The notes under the pieces: model-generated
The model's database searches: none
What the model was told of the DNA's origin: nothing
The model's input: the letters and a program-made list of their open reading frames with translations, nothing else
In this document: positions 43,758-52,645 of the stretch, piece after piece
How positions within the stretch are numbered: position 1 is the stretch's first letter
How the letters are laid out: each line of letters opens with the position of its first letter
Translations under genes and position numbers: made by a program
From: Acidobacteriaceae bacterium KBS 146
Lineage (GTDB): Bacteria > Acidobacteriota > Terriglobia > Terriglobales > Acidobacteriaceae
Assembly: GCA_000688615.1 (NCBI GenBank)
Contig: JHVA01000001.1
Location: 4,819,001 to 4,883,000, forward strand
DNA: 64,000 nucleotides
Reading direction: 5' to 3'

Positions 43758-44825
43758 GTGACCGAAGGCGTGGACCAGCAGAGCGGCGGAATTGAGTTTG
43801 AACTGTCGGTCATCGTCCCGGCTCGCAATGAAGAGATATCCTTGCCCGCCTGCCTGGATTCGCTGGTACGGCAATCCGGACCGGAATTTGAGCTGGGACG
43901 CCACTGGGAGCTGATCGTCGTGGATGACGATTCGACGGACGGGACGGAGGCGATCGCCTCCGAATTTGCCGGGCGATTCTCGGGGGTGAAGGTGGTTCAT
44001 GCTCCTGAGCTGACTCCAAAGGGAAGCGTCACCGGAAAAAATAACGCCTGCTGGGCAGCTGCACAATCCGCAAGCGGGAAGTGGCTGTTGTTCACCGACG
44101 CGGACACCGTTCACGAGCCGGGTGACCTGTCTCGATCGATTGCGGAGGCAGACCGCCATCACGCCGCCCTGCTCTCGTATTCGCCGCGACAGATCGTTGA
44201 GGGATTCTGGCAGCGGGCGGTGATGCCCCTCGTTTTTTCGGAGCTGGCCAGTGTTTATCGGATGGCAGAGGTCAATGACCCTGAGCGCAGCTTGGCCGCC
44301 GCCAACGGCCAGTTTTTGTTGATGGAGCGAGAGGCGTATTTTGCTGTAGGAGGTCATCGGACGGTAGCGGACGATGTGCTCGAGGACGTTGCTCTGGCTC
44401 GGATTGTGAAGCAGAGCGGGCGGCTAATCCGATTCCGTTATGCTCCAGAGGCGCTTGCCACCCGTATGTACCGCACCACGAGAGACATGATTGAAGGGTG
44501 GACGAAAAATCTCGCGGTGCTATTTCCCAGTCCGGTTGCGTTAGCTGCGTGGCGGCTGCTCGACCTCGCACTTTTCTTTGGTCTACCGGCATTGGCGATT
44601 GAAATCCCATGGCTGGTCGGGTGGCAGCGCTGGGCGCTTATGCTGTTGTGGATACGAACGTTATGGCGGTTCTACGCCAGAGTCGCACGTTCCAACTTTC
44701 CTCGCGGCGATGTTCTGATCTCGATTCTCGGTGTTCCGCTGTTCGTGCTTCTGCTGGTCCGCAGCACGTTGCACCATCGGGTGCGCCGTGCAGTTGTCTG
44801 GAAAGGTCGCAGCTACCGCACGTGA
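43758..44825 (+). CDS. Family 2 glycosyltransferase, membrane-anchored
   Basis: 355 aa. GT2 fold at residues 15-240: LSVIVPARNEEISLPACL, VVDDDSTDGTEAIA, FTDADTVHEPGDL (DxD), DDVLEDVALARIVKQSGRLIR and Q/R-type RMYRT. Three C-terminal hydrophobic segments follow. Related to enzymes that glycosylate carotenoids or hopanoids, but the acceptor is unknown. The GTG start at 43758 lies 8 nt after a TATAAT (43744-43749), so the mRNA may be nearly leaderless. Confidence 0.85.
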   Translation: MTEGVDQQSGGIEFELSVIVPARNEEISLPACLDSLVRQSGPEFELGRHWELIVVDDDSTDGTEAIASEFAGRFSGVKVVHAPELTPKGSVTGKNNACWAAAQSASGKWLLFTDADTVHEPGDLSRSIAEADRHHAALLSYSPRQIVEGFWQRAVMPLVFSELASVYRMAEVNDPERSLAAANGQFLLMEREAYFAVGGHRTVADDVLEDVALARIVKQSGRLIRFRYAPEALATRMYRTTRDMIEGWTKNLAVLFPSPVALAAWRLLDLALFFGLPALAIEIPWLVGWQRWALMLLWIRTLWRFYARVARSNFPRGDVLISILGVPLFVLLLVRSTLHHRVRRAVVWKGRSYRT

Positions 44826-44872
44826 GGCAGACCGAACGCCTGTACCAAGGTCTAAACTATAGAAGAGGCAAG

Positions 44873-45286
44873 ATGATCTTTCTGACACGCAAGGCAGAGT
44901 TCTCCTCCGCGCATTTTTACTGGATCGATGCGTGGACCGAGGAAGAGAACTACCGAGTCTTCGGGAAATGTGCCAATCGCAATGGGCACGGCCATAATTA
45001 CACCGTCGAGGTGACGGTAGCCGGCGAGGTAGATCCGGTTTCCGGCTTTGTCGTCGATCTCAAGCAGCTGAAGGACATCCTTGAGCATGAGGTGATCCGG
45101 GTCTACGACCACCGTCACCTCAACCTCGAGGTTCCTGAGTTTCAGTCCAGTGTTCCGACGACAGAAAATATCGCGATCTCCATCTGGAATCGGCTCGCAG
45201 GAAAGATTCCCAACGCACGGCTGCATCGTGTTCGGGTGTATGAGATGCCGGACCTGTTTGCCGATTTTTACGGAGAGCAGGGATGA
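44873..45286 (+). CDS. 6-pyruvoyl-tetrahydropterin synthase family, copy 1
   Basis: 137 aa. PTPS/QueD fold: AEFSSAHFYW with a first Zn His, then the signature GKCANRNGHGHNYTVEVT carrying the catalytic Cys and two Zn His. YDHRHLNLEV gives the catalytic Asp/His, and the substrate Glu is near the end (VYEMPDLF). The C-x5-HGHNY spacing is like animal PTPS. Four-nt overlap (ATGA) with copy 2. It converts dihydroneopterin triphosphate to a 6-pyruvoyl or 6-carboxy pterin. Confidence 0.88.
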   Translation: MIFLTRKAEFSSAHFYWIDAWTEEENYRVFGKCANRNGHGHNYTVEVTVAGEVDPVSGFVVDLKQLKDILEHEVIRVYDHRHLNLEVPEFQSSVPTTENIAISIWNRLAGKIPNARLHRVRVYEMPDLFADFYGEQG

Positions 45287-45726
45287 AGGCCTACCTCTCG
45301 CGCCGCTATCACTTCAGCGCCTCGCACCGGCTGCACAGCGAAGCCTATGACCAGAATCGCAATCGCGAGGTCTACGGTAAGTGCAACAATCCTTATGGAC
45401 ATGGCCATAACTACACGGTTGAGGTCACCCTGAGCGGAACAGTCGATTCCGTCACCGGTATGGTGTGCAATCTTGCTGATCTGGACACCTTCGCGCGAGA
45501 GTACGTGCTGGATCGGTTTGATCACACAAATCTGAACCAGCTGGATAGTTTTCGGAATCAAGTTTCGACTACTGAGAATCTATCCATCGAGATGTATCGA
45601 ATTTTTGCGAAATTTTCCGGCGCTCATTTGGAGCGGGTGCGTATCGAAGAGACGAGTAATAACTCTTTTGATTATGCGGGCGGTGCGCTGCCAGCCGAAG
45701 GAATTCCCGAAGAAAGGCCCCGATAA
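45283..45726 (+). CDS. 6-pyruvoyl-tetrahydropterin synthase family, copy 2
   Basis: 147 aa, a diverged paralogue of the gene before it. YHFSASHRLHSE, then GKCNNPYGHGHNYTVEVT, very close to the animal PTPS motif CNNPNGHGHNY; FDHTNLNQLD and VRIEETSNNSFDY follow. All Zn and catalytic residues are present, so both copies look active or form a hetero-oligomer. Its stop overlaps the folE start (TAATG). Confidence 0.9.
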   Translation: MKAYLSRRYHFSASHRLHSEAYDQNRNREVYGKCNNPYGHGHNYTVEVTLSGTVDSVTGMVCNLADLDTFAREYVLDRFDHTNLNQLDSFRNQVSTTENLSIEMYRIFAKFSGAHLERVRIEETSNNSFDYAGGALPAEGIPEERPR

Positions 45727-46334
45727 TGGCCACTACTGAGATTACATTTGAAAAATCGACTCTGTCCGACATTTCCACGCAGGATCTTTATCGCGAGATC
45801 CTGACACGCATCGGCGAAGATCCCACGCGCGACGGGCTGGTTCGCACACCGGAGCGAATGGAAAAGGCGATGGCCTTCCTTACGCGCGGCTACAGACAGG
45901 ACATCAATGAAGTCCTGCACGAGGCCTTGTTCGACGTGGACTACGACGAGATGGTCATCGTCAAGGACGTCGAGTTCTTCTCGATGTGCGAGCATCACCT
46001 GTTGCCTTTCTTCGGTAAAGCGCATGTCGCTTATGTGCCGAACGGTAAAGTGATCGGGCTCAGCAAAATTCCGCGGCTTGTCGATGTCTTTGCGCGACGG
46101 CTCCAGGTGCAGGAACGCCTGACGCGTCAGATCGGTGAGGCTATTACTGAGGCAATTAACCCTCAGGGAGTTGCCATCATTCTCGAAGCGCAGCATCTGT
46201 GCATGATGATGCGTGGAGTGGAGAAGCAGCACTCGCTGACGGTTACGTCGGCAATGCTGGGTGTGTTTAAGACGCAACTTCAGACCCGCAATGAGTTCCT
46301 CTCGCTCGTGCGGAGGAGCGGCGACAGTTTTTAG
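45726..46334 (+). CDS. folE: GTP cyclohydrolase I
   Basis: 202 aa; opens GTP to dihydroneopterin triphosphate, the shared substrate for folate, queuosine and tetrahydrobiopterin. Landmarks are VKDVEFFSMCEHHLLPFFGKAHVAYVPNG (Zn Cys and His), GLSKIPRLVDVFARRLQVQERLT, and AQHLCMMMRGVEKQ with the second Zn Cys. Translationally coupled to the two PTPS genes. No queC, queE, folB or sepiapterin reductase is next to them. Confidence 0.95.
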   Translation: MATTEITFEKSTLSDISTQDLYREILTRIGEDPTRDGLVRTPERMEKAMAFLTRGYRQDINEVLHEALFDVDYDEMVIVKDVEFFSMCEHHLLPFFGKAHVAYVPNGKVIGLSKIPRLVDVFARRLQVQERLTRQIGEAITEAINPQGVAIILEAQHLCMMMRGVEKQHSLTVTSAMLGVFKTQLQTRNEFLSLVRRSGDSF

Positions 46335-46417
46335 CGCTTTGGACTGACCAAAGTACTGAGTCGTCGCCAGCGTGGCGGACTGCATAGGAGCGCTGGAGCG
46401 GTAAACTAGGCGATGGA

Positions 46418-47290
46418 ATGAATGGACTGTTAGTGATCGACAAGCCTGCCGGTATGACCTCCCATGATGTGGTCGCGATTGTCCGGAGGGCTACGGGAGA
46501 GCGCTCGATCGGGCATCTGGGAACCCTGGATCCCATGGCAACGGGAGTTCTGCCGTTATTGCTGGGGAAATACACCCGTCTGGCGCAGTTCTTCGGACAA
46601 TCAGAGAAGTACTACGAAGGCCGGATACGTTTCGGTTTCTCCACAGACACCTTCGACGCGGAAGGCGAAGCCACCTCCGAGCCACAGCCATTGAAGATGG
46701 ATCTCCAGCAACTCCGCAAACTTGCGGAGACCTTCCGCGGTGAGATTGATCAGGTGCCCCCTATCTACTCGGCAAAAAAAATTCAAGGGGTTCCGGCCCA
46801 CAAGCTCGCCCGCGCAGGCGTCCAGGTTGCCATCAAGCCGGCGCGGATTATGATTCATGACTTCCAGTTGCTCACGCTGGAGGGCGAGGAAGCGGCCTTC
46901 ACTGTTCATGTCTCTGCGGGGGGCTATGTCCGCTCCGTGGCTCAAGAACTCGGGCAACTTGCGGGATGTGGAGCGCACCTCTCCGCCCTTCGAAGAACTC
47001 GTGCGGGTGACTTTCCGATGGACCATGCTATCGGCATCGAGGAGCTAAAGCGGCTCTCTCCGGACGAGATTGCGGCGCGTCTACCCCACCCGCGTACTCT
47101 CCTGCCGGAGATGCCGAGTGTCACGGTGAGCGAACAGACAGCGGGCAAGCTGCGAAACGGACTTCAGGTTAATGTGCCTGACTTTTCGACAGCACCCCTC
47201 GTAAAGATATTTACGAGTCCGGTGGATCTGTTAGCCATAGGGCGGCGGATCGCTGGAACGCTGATACAGCCTATCGTGGTGATGGGTTAG
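46418..47290 (+). CDS. truB: tRNA pseudouridine-55 synthase
   Basis: 290 aa. GLLVIDKPAGMTSHDVVA at the N-terminus and the catalytic Asp in GHLGTLDPMATGVLPLLLG; Y in the YEG/F region and a PUA-like C-terminal segment. Modifies U55 in the T loop of tRNAs. Its 3' end overlaps the convergent GDSL gene by 20 bp. Confidence 0.95.
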   Translation: MNGLLVIDKPAGMTSHDVVAIVRRATGERSIGHLGTLDPMATGVLPLLLGKYTRLAQFFGQSEKYYEGRIRFGFSTDTFDAEGEATSEPQPLKMDLQQLRKLAETFRGEIDQVPPIYSAKKIQGVPAHKLARAGVQVAIKPARIMIHDFQLLTLEGEEAAFTVHVSAGGYVRSVAQELGQLAGCGAHLSALRRTRAGDFPMDHAIGIEELKRLSPDEIAARLPHPRTLLPEMPSVTVSEQTAGKLRNGLQVNVPDFSTAPLVKIFTSPVDLLAIGRRIAGTLIQPIVVMG

Positions 47291-48014
47291 CAGACTGCTT
47301 CTTGAGCAACGGTTGAATCAGGCCGAAGACATTCTGCGCGACAACCTTGTTTCCTGCTGCCGTTGCATGGGTACGGTCCGGCTGCATCATTCCATCGACG
47401 CCAAAGACTCCCTTCAGCAGGAAGGGAAGCATGGGGACGTGATACTTCTTCGCCAGCAGATCGTAGGTCTGATTGAACTGGCGAATGTAGTCCGGGCCAT
47501 AGTCCGGCGGTAGTGTGATTCCAGCCAGGACCGTCCTCGTCCCGCTGTGGACCAAGGTAGAGACGATCTTGTCGAGATTCGCGCGGGTGTCGGCAATGCG
47601 AAGACCGCGGAGACCATCATTGCCACCGAATTCGACGATGACGAGCGCAGGCTGCATCGCCAGCACACGATCGAGACGCTCGACACCGTCCTTGGTCGTG
47701 TTGCCGCTGATCCCGGCGTTGATCACACGGTAGTTGTAACCCTTTTCGTCCAGGGTCGTCTGCAGGAAGTCCGTGTATGCCTGACCCGGTTCCGTACCAT
47801 AACCTGCCGTCAGGCTATCGCCAAAGCAGACGATTCGGGGCCGCTGATCCTCTTTGAGGGTTGGTTCAGGCGATCCGTCCGCGGGCGTTGCCGGGGACAG
47901 CTGCTCCGTGGCCTTCTCCATTGGTGCGTTCGTCTGGGTGGGCTGGCTGGAGCGGCAACCGCAGAAGGACAATAGAAGAGCCGCTAGTATAGGAACAATT
48001 GCGACGCGCTGCAT
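47271..48014 (-). CDS. GDSL esterase / lysophospholipase (TesA-like)
   Basis: 247 aa, probably a lipoprotein (MQRVAIVPILAALLLSFCGC; the lipobox is imperfect). SGNH motifs are in order: FGDSLTAGYG (Ser), INAGISGNTTKDG, GGND (Asn/Gly), and DRTHATAAGN with the catalytic Asp and His. It resembles E. coli TesA (thioesterase I/protease I). Divergent from an ABC ATPase gene, as tesA is from ybbA in E. coli. Start 48014 chosen because it begins the signal peptide. Confidence 0.9.
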   Translation of the reverse strand: MQRVAIVPILAALLLSFCGCRSSQPTQTNAPMEKATEQLSPATPADGSPEPTLKEDQRPRIVCFGDSLTAGYGTEPGQAYTDFLQTTLDEKGYNYRVINAGISGNTTKDGVERLDRVLAMQPALVIVEFGGNDGLRGLRIADTRANLDKIVSTLVHSGTRTVLAGITLPPDYGPDYIRQFNQTYDLLAKKYHVPMLPFLLKGVFGVDGMMQPDRTHATAAGNKVVAQNVFGLIQPLLKKQSANPSPR

Positions 48015-48079
48015 TGCTACGAATCTATCAAAGATAGTCGATGTCCAGCCGAGGAGGCCGAGTGACGGAAGGTTCCACA

Positions 48080-48790
48080 ATGATTGAGGTGGAAGGATTA
48101 AGCAAGTCGATCCGGAACGGTGCTCGCACGGTCGATATTCTGAAAGGTATCAGCTTTGCGGTTCCGCGTGGCCAGTTCGTCGCCATTATGGGATCCTCCG
48201 GAAGCGGCAAATCGACGCTGCTCGGTCTGCTTGCAGGGCTGGACTCGCCCAGCGCGGGAGAGGTCCGACTCAATGGAACGGCGATCTCTTATCTGCCGGA
48301 AGATCAGCTCGCCAAAGTGCGGGGCAAGACCGTGGGATTTGTCTTCCAGTCCTATCAACTGGTTCCGACCCTCACGGCGCTCGAAAACGTTCTGCTTCCG
48401 TATGAACTGAACACAGAGGATGCTAACAATCAGGAAGGCCAGAAACGGGCGCGTGAACTTTTGAACAGTGTGGGGCTGAGCGACCGCCTCGACCACTATC
48501 CCGTTCAGCTCTCCGGAGGGGAACAGCAGAGAGTAGCGCTGGCACGTGCGTTTATTCTGCGGCCACCGATCGTTCTTGCAGACGAGCCGACCGGCAATCT
48601 CGACACAACCAATGGATCGCATGTGCTCGAGCTATTGCTACACCTCAACCGCAGTTTAGGCACAACCCTGGTGCTGGTCACGCATGATCCTGTCCTTGCT
48701 GGCTATGCGGACCGACGCATTGTGCTGCGAGATGGGGCTGTGATTTCAGACGAGATTCAGCAGCCGGCGTCCTTTATGGTGGCAACCTAG
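48080..48790 (+). CDS. ABC transporter ATPase (YbbA/LolD type)
   Basis: 236 aa. Walker A AIMGSSGSGKSTLLGLLAG, signature QLSGGEQQRVALARA, Walker B PPIVLADEPTGNLD, H-loop LVLVTHDPVLAG. MacB/LolD class that works with FtsX-like permeases. The start at 48080 has GGAAGG 8 nt upstream. The permease gene begins directly after its stop. Confidence 0.93.
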   Translation: MIEVEGLSKSIRNGARTVDILKGISFAVPRGQFVAIMGSSGSGKSTLLGLLAGLDSPSAGEVRLNGTAISYLPEDQLAKVRGKTVGFVFQSYQLVPTLTALENVLLPYELNTEDANNQEGQKRARELLNSVGLSDRLDHYPVQLSGGEQQRVALARAFILRPPIVLADEPTGNLDTTNGSHVLELLLHLNRSLGTTLVLVTHDPVLAGYADRRIVLRDGAVISDEIQQPASFMVAT

Positions 48791-51373
48791 ATGGCTGGGC
48801 TCTCGTATCGTTCGGCCCTCAGGATTGCCGGTCGCGAGCTGCGTTTCTCTCGCGGGAAGTTTTTCTTCGTCATTCTTTCGGTGGCCATTGGAGTCGCTGC
48901 GCTTACGGGAGTTCGCGGCTTTTCTACCTCCTTCCGTGCAGCGCTACTCGATCGGGCTCGATCCATCATGGCGGCGGATCTCTCGGCGCGTATGTTTCAG
49001 CAGCCAACTCCCGAGGAACAGAAGGGGCTGGATGCGATTGCCGCCGAATCTGTCCAGATCACTCCGGTAACAGAGATGCTTTCCATGGCGAGCTCCGCCA
49101 AAACGCTGGATCCTCTTCTGGTCTCACTGAAGGCAGTCGATCCGTCGCTTTATCCGTTCTATGGCGAAGTAGAGCTGCAGCCCGCGGGAAGTCTTAGGCA
49201 GGTTCTCAAAAACGATACTGTCGTTGTTGCCGACGACCTGCTCGTACGCCTTCGTCTGAACGTCGGGGACTCCCTGAAGATCGGTAATCGCATCTTTCGG
49301 ATCGCGGCTGTTGTCGTCAACGAGCCAGACCGGCTGTCGGGAAACTTCGCTGCCGGGCCCAGGGTCTTCATCTCACGCGAAGGGTTGGATGCCAGCGGCC
49401 TGCTTGCACCGGGCAGCCATGCAGGTCAGAGATACCTGTTCAAGGTCCCGAAGCCGAAGGACGGAACACCTATCTCCGAGAAGGCCGTGGAGAGTCTTAA
49501 GGATCGTCTGGAAAAGCTGCTGCCTGAGTCCCAGGTAATTGATTACCGCGAGACAAATCCTGCGCTGACACAGGGGCTCGATCGTGCAACCAGTTTGCTC
49601 TCGCTAATGAGCCTCGTGGCCCTGGTGCTTGGGGCCGTTGGGGTGGCAATGGCGATGCGTGCTCATCTCGAGCAGAGGCTCGACAGCATCGCGATCATGA
49701 AATCGTTGGGGGCCGGATCAGCCGAGATCATTCGCATCTACTTGCTCCAGACACTTTTGCTAGGACTTCTTGGAGGGCTTCTGGGAGTGGGGTTTGGGGC
49801 GCTGGTCCAGATGGCCTTCCCTTATTTTCTTGGGAAGCTGTTCGGGGTTCCTACTGCCGTGCACCTGCAGTGGCGCACCGTCATGACGGGGCTGGGAGCA
49901 GGAATCCTGACGACGCTGTTGTTTACGCTGCCTCCGCTTCTCGACATCCGATCGGTTCGGCCCATTCTGATTCTGCGGCGAGCCGTAGAAGAGAGCGCCG
50001 ATCCTTTCCTTGCTGGATTACGGAAAAAGCTGACAAACAATCTTTCGCAGATTGCTGCCGTCGTTCTGATTTTGACAGGGCTGGCTGTCATTGCGACGAC
50101 GTTATCTGATTCCGCGACAGTAGGTCGTGTCTTTTCGTTTGGCCTGGTTACGGTGCTCGCGGTATTGCTTGCTGCCTGCGCTCTACTTTTGGCTGCGCTG
50201 CGCCAATTTCTCGCTAAAACGCGGCTACGGTTGCCGTCGGCGATGCGCCACGGACTGGCAAATCTTTATCGTCCGGGGAACCCTTCAGCGGCACTGCTGG
50301 CTGCTGTTGGGCTGGGTGTGATGCAGATTATGTCGGTCTTTCTTGTGCAGCAATCAGTCGTGCGCGAGCTTCATCTATCGAGCGCGCCAAACCTGCCCAA
50401 TGTCTTTCTGGTCGACATCACGACGAAGGAGGTTGCAGGCGTCGAAAAGCTTCTGAAGGCACAGCCCAGCGTAACTGCAGAACCGGAACTTCTGCCGGTG
50501 GTTTCGTCTCGCATAGTGGCGATCGATGGCGTACCGGCGACTCGCGCCAGCCTGAAGAACTTTCCCAGAAGAATGTTGCGATCCATCTCGCTGACTTCGT
50601 TTCCACAAGCCCCGGCGGGAACGACGGTGGTGGAGGGCGCGTGGTGGAACGCACAGGAGCAGAAGCCCGTGGTCGCGATCGCGCAGCGAGTGGCGGAGAG
50701 ACTGGGAGTCCACGTCGGATCGAAAGTAACGTTTGCCGCTCAGGACACTGAAATCGTCGCCACAGTGGTTGCTCTGACGAAAGCGGATGGCCAGCACACC
50801 TTCTCGCGTGCGGAGTTTTTTCTGCCGCGGCCTGTCCTCAACGGCCTGCCCGTAGTGTGGTACGGCGGTGTTCATTCCGATCCGAAGCGGGTGGGCGAGC
50901 TGCAGCGGGCTTTATATCAATCCTTTCCAACGGTGACGGTCATCAACGTCGCTCAAGCTCTGGAGACGGTCCGTTCCGTAGTGATCCAGATAACGTACGT
51001 CATCCAGTTTCTTGCCGCCTTTAGTGTCTTTGCCGGTGTGGTGATTCTCGCCAGTGCTGTCGCAGGGACGCGTTATCGGAGAATCCGCGAGGTTGTCGTC
51101 CTGAAGACGCTTGGAGCCACGAGGGCCAGGATCGCTGCTGTCTTTTCGATCGAGTTCGCTGTCCTGGGACTGGTTGCGGGTCTTGTTGGGGTGATCTTCG
51201 CCAACATTGTCGCTCGAGTTCTTCTGGGGAGAATGTCGATCGCCTTTCACTTTCCCTGGGCCTGGAATGGGCTGGCTCTGTTGGCAACAGCGGCGGCAAC
51301 GGTTGCGACCGGATGGGCGGCGAGCTTCCGCGTCCTTGGCCAAAAGCCGCTGGAAGTGCTTCGCGAGGAATAA
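48791..51373 (+). CDS. FtsX-type ABC permease (YbbP-like)
   Basis: 860 aa. N-terminal helix (about residues 17-40) and a periplasmic domain to about residue 250, then three helices (about 255-395) and a duplicated half: helix, periplasmic domain, three helices. C-terminal motifs FAGVVILASAVAGTRYRRIREVVVLKTLGATRARI and WAASFRVLGQKPLEVLREE are typical of FtsX/MacB permeases. Together with the ATPase and TesA-like esterase it recreates the tesA-ybbA-ybbP neighbourhood. The substrate may be a lipid or lipoprotein; not established. Confidence 0.92.
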   Translation: MAGLSYRSALRIAGRELRFSRGKFFFVILSVAIGVAALTGVRGFSTSFRAALLDRARSIMAADLSARMFQQPTPEEQKGLDAIAAESVQITPVTEMLSMASSAKTLDPLLVSLKAVDPSLYPFYGEVELQPAGSLRQVLKNDTVVVADDLLVRLRLNVGDSLKIGNRIFRIAAVVVNEPDRLSGNFAAGPRVFISREGLDASGLLAPGSHAGQRYLFKVPKPKDGTPISEKAVESLKDRLEKLLPESQVIDYRETNPALTQGLDRATSLLSLMSLVALVLGAVGVAMAMRAHLEQRLDSIAIMKSLGAGSAEIIRIYLLQTLLLGLLGGLLGVGFGALVQMAFPYFLGKLFGVPTAVHLQWRTVMTGLGAGILTTLLFTLPPLLDIRSVRPILILRRAVEESADPFLAGLRKKLTNNLSQIAAVVLILTGLAVIATTLSDSATVGRVFSFGLVTVLAVLLAACALLLAALRQFLAKTRLRLPSAMRHGLANLYRPGNPSAALLAAVGLGVMQIMSVFLVQQSVVRELHLSSAPNLPNVFLVDITTKEVAGVEKLLKAQPSVTAEPELLPVVSSRIVAIDGVPATRASLKNFPRRMLRSISLTSFPQAPAGTTVVEGAWWNAQEQKPVVAIAQRVAERLGVHVGSKVTFAAQDTEIVATVVALTKADGQHTFSRAEFFLPRPVLNGLPVVWYGGVHSDPKRVGELQRALYQSFPTVTVINVAQALETVRSVVIQITYVIQFLAAFSVFAGVVILASAVAGTRYRRIREVVVLKTLGATRARIAAVFSIEFAVLGLVAGLVGVIFANIVARVLLGRMSIAFHFPWAWNGLALLATAAATVATGWAASFRVLGQKPLEVLREE

Positions 51374-51475
51374 TCGGGATCTCAGCACGGGGAAAGAGAC
51401 GGGACGTGCTGCTGGACAGACTGTAGGATGAATGAGGTTTCAGAAATCTCTATTCCTCTTTTTCTGGTGCAGTGA

Positions 51476-52645
51476 ATGACGGTGACCAATGACGCGCAGC
51501 GTGCGCACGGAGATCGATTTGGACAGCCAGGAAGGCTGTTTCGAGCTCCAGCCCGAGTCAATCTGATTGGCGAACATACCGATTACACCGGCGGCCTGGT
51601 GATGCCGATGGCGATTGGTTTTCATACAGTGGCGGTGATTAGTCCTCGTGAGGACGATCGCCTGATGTTTTATTCCGAAAATTACAAAGAGGAGACCGTC
51701 GTCGATCCTGCGGCCCTCGATAGCGGCCGCCGGGGACACTGGAGCGATTATCCGGCGGGTGTCGCCTGGAGCCTGCGCAAGGAAGGTTTACGATTTGGTG
51801 GCTTTAATCTGACTCTCTCCGGCGATGTGCCGCTTGGCGCGGGGTTGAGCTCCTCGGCTTCGGTGGAGGTTGCAGTCGCGATGGCGATTCAGTCTCTCTC
51901 AGGTTCAGAGCTTTCTCTGGAGAAGATGGCGACGTTGTGCCGTCGGGCGGAGAACGAATACGTCGGGGCGAAGAGCGGCATCATGGACCAGTTTGTGGTT
52001 GCTGGAGCGGTTGCGCATCGCGCGATGATGCTGGATACGCGCTCGCTGAAGTTCGATCTTTTGCCGCTTCCAGAGGACGTGCGGGTTGTGATCGCAAACT
52101 CGATGGTGAAGCATGCTGTCGCGACGGGCGAGTATGGAAACCGCCGCGATGAGGTCGAAGCCGGTCAGGAGGTTTTGCGGCGCGAGCTGGGTCGCGAGCT
52201 TCTGCGCGATGCGACGCTTGCGGATCTTGAAGCCTGCCGGCAGAAGATGTCGCCGGAGAGCTTTGCGCGCTGCAAACACATCATCACGGAAAATGCTCGC
52301 GTGCTTGCTGCCCGCGAAGCGCTGCTGAAAGCAGACATGAAACGCTTTGGCGAGCTGATGGCCGAGGCTCACGCGAGTTTTCGCGACGATTTTGCGGCAA
52401 GCTGCGAGGAGGTCGACCAGCTGGTTGCCATCGCTCTGCGGCAGCCGGGCTGCATCGGAGCGAGGATTACGGGCGGCGGCTTTGGCGGCTGCACCGTGAA
52501 TGTGGTGAAGACTTCGGCTGCAGAAGCGTTTGTTGCTTCGGCGCGGCGCGAATATGCACAGGCGACAGGAATCGAAGCTGACTGTTTTATCTGCGAGCCT
52601 GAAGATGGCGCGCTTGCTCTGGCGAAGAAGGGCGGTGCGGCATGA
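51476..52645 (+). CDS. galK: Galactokinase
   Basis: 389 aa GHMP kinase for the Leloir pathway. Signature RAPARVNLIGEHTDYTGGLVMPMA, ATP loop VPLGAGLSSSASVEVAVAMA, catalytic Asp in AKSGIMDQFVV, and GGGFGGCTVN. Overlaps galT by 4 nt (ATGA), so the genes are coupled. Confidence 0.96.
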   Translation: MTVTNDAQRAHGDRFGQPGRLFRAPARVNLIGEHTDYTGGLVMPMAIGFHTVAVISPREDDRLMFYSENYKEETVVDPAALDSGRRGHWSDYPAGVAWSLRKEGLRFGGFNLTLSGDVPLGAGLSSSASVEVAVAMAIQSLSGSELSLEKMATLCRRAENEYVGAKSGIMDQFVVAGAVAHRAMMLDTRSLKFDLLPLPEDVRVVIANSMVKHAVATGEYGNRRDEVEAGQEVLRRELGRELLRDATLADLEACRQKMSPESFARCKHIITENARVLAAREALLKADMKRFGELMAEAHASFRDDFAASCEEVDQLVAIALRQPGCIGARITGGGFGGCTVNVVKTSAAEAFVASARREYAQATGIEADCFICEPEDGALALAKKGGAA

